From Smallanthus sonchifolius (taxonomy: Eukaryota > Streptophyta > Magnoliopsida > Asterales > Asteraceae): a stretch of DNA of 64,000 bases. Below the pieces are notes generated by a model, which was not told where the DNA came from, did no database searches, and saw only the letters and a program-made list of their open reading frames with translations. The stretch spans positions 62,001 through 126,000 of the forward strand of contig JAKNSE010000034.1 of assembly GCA_023525975.1 (NCBI GenBank), written 5' to 3'. Shown here one piece after another: positions 55,651 through 64,000 of the stretch (the first letter of the stretch is position 1; the number at the start of each line of letters is the position of its first letter). A program made the translations under genes and the position numbers.

Positions 55651-58600
55651 ATGTCTACTGAAAAAGAATCCCACTTCTCCTTCTTTCTCAAGTCTTTGCT
55701 TGAGAATGAAAAACCGAATGACACCAACCTCATCTTGAACTCTCTTTAGTTCTTATGACAACTTCGTAATGAACTTAAATATGAACACATGGGAGAAGAC
55801 TATGCCGGAACTGTACGGCATGCAGGAAACGGCCGAGATGAGAATATCAAGTGAGACTAATCAAGAGTTGATGGTCAAATCTGTTGGTGTTAACAAGCCC
55901 AAAACCAAGAAAAGGGGTTATAACAGCAAAGGTAAGAAGCAAGTTATTGTTGCTGCCATGAATGCCACCAATAAAAACAAGCAAGTTGCAAAAGCACCCC
56001 CTCCCAAGGAGCGTCAGTGTTTTGAATGCAACAATATGGGGCACTGGAAACGTAACTGCCCTGAATATCTAGCTAAGTTGAGATCGAAGAGAGCAAATGG
56101 TGAAGGCATCTCTTCTGGTATTTCTATCTATGTTATTGAACTTTTCACTATCTCTAGTGACACATGGGTATTTGATACCGGATGTGCTTATCACATCGTT
56201 AATGTATTGCACGAGCCTGAAAAGTGGAAGAAGATGAAACAAGGCGACATGGAACTCATCGTTGGTGATGGGAAGAGAGTACCAGTTCTTGCAACTGGAA
56301 CATTTCACCTTTCATGTCCTTCTGGCCTTGTAGTTATCTTAAATAACTGTTTGTTTGCACCTGGTTTAACCAGAAACATTATTTAAGTTTCCTTATTGTT
56401 TGAACAAGGTTTTAAGTACGTTTTTAATGGAATTAATATTTCTACTTACTTAAATGATATTTTCTATTTTGAGGCTAAACCTCGAAATGGAATTTATGAG
56501 GTTGATGTTCAAACTAATAATAACATTACAATCTTTCTAAACGTATCAAATCTAGCATTAATGATACATTTATATGGCATTGTAGACTTGGTCACATAAG
56601 CAAGGCCCGCATGAAAAGGCTCCAATCCGAAGGGATCCTTGAATCCACCGGACAAGAATCCTTTGAAGACTGCAAGTCTTGCTTAGCTGGCAAACTCACT
56701 AAAGGATCCTTCACCGGCGTTGGTGAACGAGCCAAGGATCTGCTAGGACTCATACACACTGATGTATGTGGCCCTTTCAGAACCATGTCTAGAAATCATG
56801 AAAGATACTTCGTTTCATTCATCGACGATTATAGTCGATATGCTTATGTCTATCTTATGAAACACAAGCATGAAACTTTTGAAAAGTTCAAAGAGTTTCA
56901 AAACGAAGTGGAAAACCAACTCGGTAAAACGATAAAGACACTTCGATCAGATCAAGGTGGTGAATATCTCAGCACAGAGTTCATAAATCATCTCAAGGAG
57001 CGTGGAATAGTTTCACAACCTACTCCACCTGGCACACCCCAACTTAATGGCGTGAGCGAGAGGAGAAATCGAACCCTACTTAATATGGTTTGATCGATGA
57101 CGTGTAGAACAAACTTGCCTCACTCCTTTTGGAGTTATGCTCTTATGACCGCCGCCCGCATTGTCAATCTGGCACCTACTAAGAAGGTAAACAAGACTCC
57201 ATATGTGATATGGCATGGGTCTAAACCCAATCTGTCTTACCTTAGAGTATGGGGATGTGATGCATATGTCACCAGCGATTCTGATGATAAGCTCGATCCT
57301 AGAGGCGAAAAGGTCATTTTCGTTGGATACTATAACAGAAGCGGATATTATTTCTACCATCCTGATGCAAATGTTATTTCCATCAAAAGGAATGCACACT
57401 TCCTCGAGAAAGAAATTCTTGAACGAGGAACTGGAGATAATATAGTGGATCTTGAAGAAATTCGAGAACCACAAACAACCGCTGATGAAGTCGGAGCGTC
57501 CGAACAATAAGAAGTTGTTTCTGGTGAATCAGACATAAACACAAGCGTTCGCAGAAGTGTAAGGACTCGCAAAGAACCTGACAGATACCTATGGCATCTT
57601 GATAGTACCGAGGTCCTATTAGTAGCCGAGTCTAATGACGAACCTACTAACTACAAATCTGCTATTTCAGATCCAGAATCTGAAAAATGGCTAGAAGCCA
57701 TGAACGCCGAGATGCAATCTATGCGTGATAATAAAGTCTGGGACTTGGTTGAGCTACCCCCCGAATCTCGGGCAGTAGGGAGCAAATGGATTTTCAAGAG
57801 AAAAACCGACATGCATGGAAATATACACACCTATAAAGCACGGCTAGTTGCGAAAGGTTTTACTCAGACTCAAGGCATTGACTATGATGAAACCTTCTCG
57901 CCCGTTGCTATGATCAAATCGATCAGGATATTGTTTGCCATAGCCGCGTACTATGACTACGAGATATGGCAAATGGATGTCAAAACCGCTTTCCTTAATG
58001 GGCATCTCTCTGAAGATGTCTATATGGTACAACCTGATGGTTTTGTTGATCCAAAATATCCTAATAGGGTATGTAAACTGAATAAGTCTATTTATGGACT
58101 CAAACAAGCATCTCGAAGCTGGAATCTTCGTTTTGACCAAAAGATCAAAGAGTTTGGTTTTGTCAAAAATAAAGATGAGCCTTGTGTTTATAGAAAGGCT
58201 AGTGGGAGCACTATATCATTCCTCATCTTGTATGTGGATGATATACTTATCATTGGAAACAACATCCCTATGCTTAACAATGTTAAACACTGGTTGGGAA
58301 CTTGTTTTGCAATGAAAGATCTTGGAGAAGCAGCCTACATTCTAGGAATCAAGATCTACAGGGATAGATCTAAGTGGCTTCTAGGGCTTAGTCAAGGCAC
58401 ATACATAGACAAAGTCATGGCACGCTTTCATATGGAAAACTCCAAGAAAGGAGGTGTTCCTATGACTAAAGGCACCGTGCTGAACAAATCGCAATCTCCT
58501 TCAACGGACATTGAAACCAAGCGTATGGAAGCAATTCCATATGCTTCGGCGATTGGTTCTATCATATATGCTATGTTATGTACCAGGCCTGACGTCTCGT

Positions 58601-59223
58601 ATGCTTTAAGCATGGCCAGTTGTTTTCAGGAAAGTCCTGGCATTGCCCATTGGACTGCAGTCAAGAACATCCTGAAGTACTTGAGAAGGACTAAAGACAT
58701 GTTCTTAATATTTGGAGGAGTGGAAGAAGAGCTCACTGTAAGATGTTACACTGACGCCAGCTTCCAAACTGACCGAGATGACTCTGGCTCACAATCAGGA
58801 TTCATATTCACTCTAAACGAAGGAGCTATCTCCTGGAAGAGCTCCAAGCAGAGTGTGGTGGCGGATTCAACCACCGAATCTGAGTATATAGCTGCATCAG
58901 ATGCTGCTAAGGAAGCTGCTTGGATGAAGAAATTCATTACTGACCTCGATGTGGTTCCGAGTATTCGCCAACCAATCGAGATACTTTGTGATAACACGGG
59001 TGCTATAGCTCAAGCCAAAGAGCCCAGATCTCATCACAAAGCCAAGCACATTCTCAGAAAGTTCCACTATATACGGGAAATTGTGGAACGTGGTGACATC
59101 GTGATAAGCAAAGTAGACACAGATCAAAACCTAGCGGACCCGTTTACTAAGCCCATGACTCAGGACAAGCATGATCTTCACAGAGATGCTATTGGTCTTA
59201 GATTTGCTAGTGATATGTTTTGA
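55651..59223 (+). pseudogene. copia gag-pol polyprotein, degraded
   Basis: The frame opens MSTEKESHFSFFLKSL at 55651, then a stop and a gap: most of gag is deleted. From 55769 it includes the zinc knuckle CFECNNMGHWKRNC and the protease DTG in WVFDTGCAYH. A TAA lies at 56384-56386 and a frameshift near 56570. From about 56575 in one frame: integrase HHCC (WHCRLGH, CKSC) and DDE residues (IHTDVCGPF, LRSDQGGEY, NGVSERRNR), a TGA at 57094 and a TAA at 57508. The RT then reads clean from 57511, with WQMDVKTAFLNG and the catalytic YVDD (about 58230), then RNase H (CYTDASF, TTESEYIA, DNTGAI) to 59223. RT-RNaseH is intact as sequence but not reachable in one frame. Confidence 0.93.
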
Positions 59224-60075
59224 TTTAGTATTTTGAATGTGTGAACAATTAAACAGTTGTACTTTTGAATTCTTTTGGTTTATTGATTTAAATGCAATTC
59301 TGAATTCTTACAACTATGTTCGATTTTAATAAGTTTAATCCATGAATCTTGTATTCTTAATCATCCGTAGTCGATCAGAATCGTGGGAACGACTCTGAAT
59401 TAAGACTATTATGAACTTGGACTCAAGTAGTTGACTTCCAATTTCACAGACCTCATCTTGGATGACGTTGGATGTAACTCGCTTCAAATCATCTTCATGG
59501 ATTTTAATCATAAGATGTTTTGATATTGGTATACTCATTTAGTATCCTTTGACCTGAGATGCATACTAGAACTTTCGTTTACCAAGGGCTGTTCTTTAAT
59601 CACTGTCAACCGCTGTCGCATAACTGCCAGTCATAAAGGCATTGGTTAGGAACAGATCTGAAGTTCAGTGGGAGTTATATGTAGTCGATAAGGGATTCTG
59701 TACTCTTACATGATATGTAACAGTTAGACATCGTGGCGCCCTCGTGATTCAAACTGGTGAAGTGTAAGGCCTTACCCAAACTTACTGTGTGTTTGATTGG
59801 ACCACTTTGATTCTTGATCGAGAACAATAATAATTGAACGTCATATGAGAATGAACTAAATCCATGTCTCATTGATTCAATTGATGTCTTATACGGAAAG
59901 GATGAATGACAACTATTGCCATAAGTCTATTGTCTTGCTTTAGTTAGCTGTTACTAACACCAAGATATTTGGTTAATGACTTTAAAGCGTCATACCTTGT
60001 TAGGGACAGCCATGTGCAGCTAGAGCGCCGCTGACTGTTTGCGTTGATTTATCGTGGATCGTCCAAGTGGAAGAT
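59224..60075 (+). other. copia 3' untranslated region
   Basis: 852 bases between the RNase H stop and the 3' LTR, with no coding signature. A purine-rich AAGTGGAAGA just before the LTR is the likely polypurine tract. Confidence 0.6.
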
Positions 60076-60897
60076 TGTTGGATTTTATGGACCGACCCGA
60101 TGGACAACGCGACTGACCGAGCTATGACCCGTAAGAGTTACACATTGGGCAACGAACATTAAATCCACTTAACCCGCTTAACTGGTAATTACGAACTGTT
60201 TTGCGAGACGATATATTTTATATATATTCGTTACACGGGATTTATTATTTATACAGGTTTATAAATAATAATTTATATTTATTGTTTTAATCCTTTTATT
60301 AAAACATTAAAACAGGTTCAAGCTTTTTGCATCTCGTATTAGACTTTAGGTCTGGAGACGATTAGTAGGGTTTATAATTATTATATAATTATAATCACCT
60401 TATATGCAAAAAAAAAAGTGGATCGTAGACAGCCAAAAAAAAAGAAAGAAGAAAAATAAGAACTCACGTTGACTTCTTGTTTCTTTTTCCCGAGCAGCTA
60501 TCGGCCAAACAAGAATCAAAAGAAATCGATTTTCTTCTTTGGCAATTTCTGGCCACCAGCCCTGCCGCCGCACGTCGCCTTGTCTGGCGATCTCCGGTGC
60601 CACCCGTTCCCGCGTTATCGGTTCGTGATCTAGCATCGGTTCATTGTACCTAGGTGTCTCAACCGGTTAATTATTAACCCCTAAGGTATAATTAATCTCA
60701 TTGGTAGTTAGATCTTAAATCTTATTCCGTATTCGTATGTTTTGTAACCCAGATCCTGTCGGGTTTTATTTTGTGTTGAATCGGTTTCGTTCCGCTGCGT
60801 TTTAATAATTACTAAATAGTTATTATTAATCTATAATTACTTATCAACCGTTTTTTATAACTAATATAACTGATCACCACTAGTAAAAACCCCAACA
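60076..60897 (+). repeat. copia 3' LTR, 822 bp
   Basis: TGTTGG to CCAACA, canonical TG...CA ends, collinear with the 5' LTR with nine substitutions and a run of ten As instead of nine. Confidence 0.95.
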
Positions 60898-61133
60898 ATA
60901 GCTTCAATTAAGACCTCGCCGAGCATATTTTCTAACATCAAGGATGCAGATTTGAGACTCTTAAGCCATAATTCTACAACCTTTTCCTTGGCATGTTTCT
61001 CCTCTGCATCTTGAAGAACAGATTGGATCTGGTTGAAGTCATCCTTGAGCGTCAAAATATCGTCTTTGAATCCCCAAAGTAGGCAAAACTCATGGATAGC
61101 TACAGAAGCTAATCTCCCCAACACATCCTTCAC
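60898..61133 (-). pseudogene. CC-NB-LRR pseudogene: N-terminal coiled-coil part
   Basis: The minus strand reads KDVLGRLASVAIHEFCLLWG, then FNQIQSVLQDAEEKHAKEK and LWLKSLKSASLMLENMLG, a clear Rx-type N-terminal coiled-coil domain of CNL receptors. It runs into the copia 3' LTR at 60897. Removing the element and one ATAGC copy joins it in frame to the CC remainder at 53401. The first codon is GTG preceded by non-homologous sequence; the family normally starts Met-Ala-Asp at this point, so the ATG is missing. LTR-like repeat DNA begins within about 15 bases upstream, implying loss of the native promoter as well. Confidence 0.88.
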
Positions 61134-61139
61134 AAGGAC

Positions 61140-62766
61140 CGAAACACCCTAATTATACTATATTAATTTATCAGAGTTTATTGCGGAAAACGTGATACAT
61201 GTCAGTAAAAACCTTGCCAAAAAGGCTAAGGTAACTTTTCATTTATAATAATATTGTTTTACAAAGGATAATAATAATAATTACATTATCCTATATAGGG
61301 ATCTTCCAACTCCGATCAGCCCTGTCTATTGGAAGCTTTATTCCACGTGATTCTTCCCTGCAGGGTTTGGAAAACGTTTTTGAATTAGCTTTCGCTAAGT
61401 AAGCACACTGCATTGTTCATTTTACTATGAACCCTTTAGGTTCTTTATTGTTCAAGTTTTCTAGGGCTCTCGAGCCCACGTGACCATCTCCGGGCGTACC
61501 TCCAGCCACGCTTTGGTATATTCCATGGGTATGCTAACCCCCTCGCAACTATCACAGGCCTCTGCCTTCGGTCCGAGAATTGGCAAGGTCCTTATACTCG
61601 TCAGTATAGGCATCCTTGCATTTTTTCACGAAGACTCATTCATTCCTCGGCCACGTAGGCTTTTACTCTTTCAGCCCCGAAGGCCTAGAGTTTACTCTTT
61701 CAGCCCCGAAGGCCTAGAATTTCCTTTTCTTTTTCTTTTCTTCTTTATTTATTGAGATCCACCTTACAGACCAGGTATCTCATTTCATTTGGGACCTTGA
61801 GTATCTTTGACTCACAGCCTCCCAAATGTATCAAGCATTTGTTTCCACTTCATGTATATGCTTGATTTATTCACCAACCAGTCCTCACCGTTAAAACTTC
61901 ATAACAGTTTCTCCACGACGCATCAGAAGGGTTTATATATAGGAAGTACCAGTGGCGTATCCACCACCCCTATGACACTTCATGAGTACTCCGTTATTCC
62001 ATTTTAGGGTTTAGACTCGTTCCATCATACTCATTCATGTATACACGTATCATCATATTTACCAACCAGTCTTTACCTTAAAACTTTGCAATGGTTTCTT
62101 CACGACGTGTTAGAAGGGTTTATATATAGGAAGTACCAGCGGAGTATCCACCACCCCTTTAGCACTTCGTGAGTACTCTGTTACTCTATTTTAGGTTTAG
62201 ACTCGTTTTCATTATACTCATTCATGTATTCACGTATTCATATTCATCACGTGTTCACATTTGTTATGCATGTATACTTTCATCTCTTATTCTTATTCGT
62301 CATATATTGTAACTGGGGTGATCTCCCTTCCAGAGTAATACCTCCAACAGAGATGTCCACAGGAAAGAGCGACGGGTTTAGGAGAGATTTATACACCGCT
62401 CTTTCCTAGACAGGACATTCCGTTTGTCAGATAACTACATACCGGTTGAATATTTTCCCGTACGTTTACTATATTCCTTTATTCTTTATTAGTCTATACC
62501 CCTAAATATTCATAATTGTTTCATCACGAAGTACACAAGAGGTTTATATATAGGAAGTACCAGCGGCTATCCACCACCCCTTGGATACGTCGTGATTACT
62601 CCATTACTCCCGTTTAGTGTTTAGACTAATCCATCATTATCCCGTACCCTTTTCACCTCATATATCACGTATCACATATATCATGTAAGCATGTAATTCA
62701 CATAAACGTGTCTAGGGTACGGGTCCAGTGTACTTACTTTATCCTCAAATAATTCCTAAGCTCGTT
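61140..62766 (-). repeat. LTR-like repetitive DNA with internal degenerate repeats
   Basis: GTTTATATATAGGAAGTACC followed by AGYGG and TATCCACCACCCCT occurs at 61931, 62118 and 62542, each preceded by a CACGA-GAAGG-type stretch and followed by TTAGACT(C)GTTCCATCAT-type sequence. GAGTTTATTGCGGAAAACG at 61174 parallels AAATCTACAGCGGAAGTCTT at 62845 in the LTR tail next door, suggesting another LTR of a related gypsy family on the minus strand. Two near-identical TTTACTCTTTCAGCCCCGAA copies lie at 61661 and 61691. No coding domain. Boundaries uncertain. Confidence 0.45.
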
Positions 62767-63400
62767 TGTAAGACCCCAACCCGGGCATCCTACAGTTGGT
62801 TCTCATAACGGGTCGTATTCATTAAAAACACATTTATTGTAATTAAATCTACAGCGGAAGTCTTTCTAAAAACATTTATGATCATTTATTGTCCTTGGGT
62901 TTACCTTACGAATGCCCGCACACCAATCCGAGTAACGCCGCTTCCAAGCCAAGATACGTCGATATGTCGCTTACCTGCAAACAGTCTAACGTACACATAA
63001 AGTCAGCTATGTTGAGTGAGTTCTAATAGTTTAATTTAAAGAAAAACCACCACAAGTTCTTCGGTTTAATTCATTCGGACCCTCCGGTCCTTGAAAAATA
63101 TGTTTACCCTTTTATTAATGAAGGACCAATCCCGTGTCACCCCATGACACCCCGTAACTGTTTATTACCCAAGACTCCACCCATACTTCCAAGATACGTA
63201 ATAACGACCTTACCTTACCATCACAGCAGCATATACTCTACGTACTATGTTAACAACTCGTATCTAAGAGTACACCTTGACCCGACTCTGGGTTAACACA
63301 ACATGCCCTAGAACACTAACACATCCTTTGGTTCTTCCTCATCGGATCTTGGATCCATCACCGTATTCTCTTGAAATAGAAATCTCTTAGCTGTCACATG
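62767..63400 (-). repeat. LTR 3' portion, inverted relative of the LTR at 3161-5847
   Basis: TGTAAGACCCCAACCCGGGC at 62767, then ATCCTACAGTTGGTTCTC, is the reverse complement of the LTR end at 5847, and GTTGAGTGAGTTCTAATAGT (63011) matches 5590-5610 inverted. The match runs back to about 5055 of the other copy with gaps. No primer-binding site follows the LTR end, so this is a 3' LTR or a recombined remnant. Confidence 0.72.
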
Positions 63401-63403
63401 CGG

Positions 63404-64000
63404 TTAATGCTTCAGCCATGCAGGTCCACAACCTGGAGGGAAATCGCGTACCGCCGTCACCGTTCGCCTCTTCCATCCGATGGTCTTGGTCATAGCACCA
63501 CATGGAACGCCACCTTCTTCAGCCCTATCTATGCTTAGCGTAGGAAGTGCCAATACTACTCCTATGTCATTGAACGCCTGGTCGACAGCAACCGTTGTTT
63601 CGTTCTGACTGTTCGCCCTCATCCGAGTCAGGGCTCCTCGCATGACCGATATAGTCCTCTTTGCTTTCGCCATCAGTACCTGCTCAAGGTAGAACGTTGG
63701 AGTGAGTACTATGAGCTCAAATTCAGAATATAAGAGTAATAATAGACTGCCAAATTATAGTGATCAAATACAATTTGGTGGTCCACATTACTGCTCGTAC
63801 TCTAAACTTTTCCCATCATCTTCACACTAGCTTTCTACCTTCCTACACGCCGGATGCACACGCATCCCACACCACTCACTTCGCACCACACAGTTATATA
63901 GCAATCATAATGTCTATCACACTTACACATCACATGTAGTTGCACACAAATGCATTACACTAAACTAACACACCAAGCTATGTCAGAGCACGCAATTAAT
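63404..64000 (-). pseudogene. gag-like start of the inverted LTR element, fused to its LTR
   Basis: An ATG-started frame at 63673 gives MAKAKRTISVMRGALTRMRA, GVVLALPTLS, PCGAM and AVRDFPPGCGP, an N-terminal gag-type segment related to 6505-6755. The sequence 63680-63960 matches 6150-6480 inverted, which is the PBS-to-gag leader. Directly after PAWLKH the sequence passes into LTR-like DNA, so the rest of gag and all of pol are missing. The element continues beyond the window. Confidence 0.62.

Larger units (their letters stand above)
53402..60897 (+). mobile_element. Ty1/copia LTR retrotransposon, 7,496 bp, structurally complete
   Basis: LTR 53402-54222, PBS 54224-54235, degraded gag-pol, LTR 60076-60897, and ATAGC duplications outside. 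The gene order protease-integrase-RT-RNaseH is that of Ty1/copia. It lies antisense to the resistance gene it interrupts. The two LTRs differ by nine substitutions and one A-run indel over 821 bases, so it is a fairly recent insertion. Coding lesions make this copy non-autonomous. Confidence 0.95.

Noticed and set aside
62767..63400. This LTR segment considered as a 5' LTR
   Set aside because: On the minus strand no primer-binding site follows its end, and gag-like sequence lies upstream of it, so it behaves as a 3' or recombined LTR.

Overview
The window is nuclear DNA of a flowering plant. It holds intron-bearing housekeeping genes of plant type (MED6, eEF1B beta, RPL17/uL22, a STEEP1-like protein), plant families (cytosolic sulfotransferase, EXO70, a CC-NB-LRR resistance gene), and plant mobile elements packed between and inside the genes. 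Gene density is low, about eight gene loci in 64 kb. The repeat style (Helitrons, hAT-type MITEs, TRIMs) would suit a eudicot with a large genome, perhaps Asteraceae, but the family is an inference.

Layout. 1.1-2.0 kb: an intact intronless sulfotransferase (-). 2.5-3.1 kb: a duplicated repeat and a LINE scrap. 3.16-6.75 kb: a 2.7-kb LTR, its primer-binding site and the start of a gag-like region, then truncation. 9.7-11.6 kb: a foldback repeat and a Ulp1/SENP-type cysteine protease gene (+) with a premature stop before its catalytic Cys. 12.7-14.1 kb: a complete 1,429-bp TRIM-like element with 127-bp LTRs and a 5-bp target duplication. 14.3-18.4 kb: MED6 (+), whose 5'UTR intron carries a hAT MITE beside a long hairpin. 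19.5-20.2 kb: a Cassandra-like TRIM with a 5S-rRNA-like segment, then a 35-bp minisatellite. 21.5-23.9 kb: eEF1B beta (+). 25.7-28.1 kb: STEEP1-like gene (+) with an apparent 1-nt frameshift in exon 5. 30.7-32.7 kb: RPL17 (-). 33.3-34.9 kb: three Helitron copies. 35.5-36.9 kb: a hAT-type element holding two nested MITEs. 37.5-39.5 kb: intronless EXO70 (-). 40-46.4 kb: MITE, more Helitrons and a decayed Helitron helicase. 46.6-48.4 kb: a G-rich minisatellite and foldback repeats. 49.67 kb: tRNA-Arg(UCU).

50.98-61.13 kb is the most striking part. A CC-NB-LRR gene (-) is cut inside its coiled-coil domain by a 7.5-kb Ty1/copia element with 98.9%-identical LTRs and a perfect ATAGC target duplication. 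The reading frame is continuous across the empty site, but the gene also has several frameshifts, an in-frame stop and no start ATG, so it is a pseudogene for many reasons. From 61.14 kb to the end lie LTR-like repeats and an inverted, internally deleted relative of the element at 3.16 kb.

The intact genes belong to unrelated processes (sulfonation, Mediator transcription, translation, exocytosis) and form no pathway or cluster. I saw no sign of a new multi-gene system. What is notable is nested mobile-element architecture and three genes or pseudogenes carrying clear lesions. Splice sites, frames and coordinates were read by eye.
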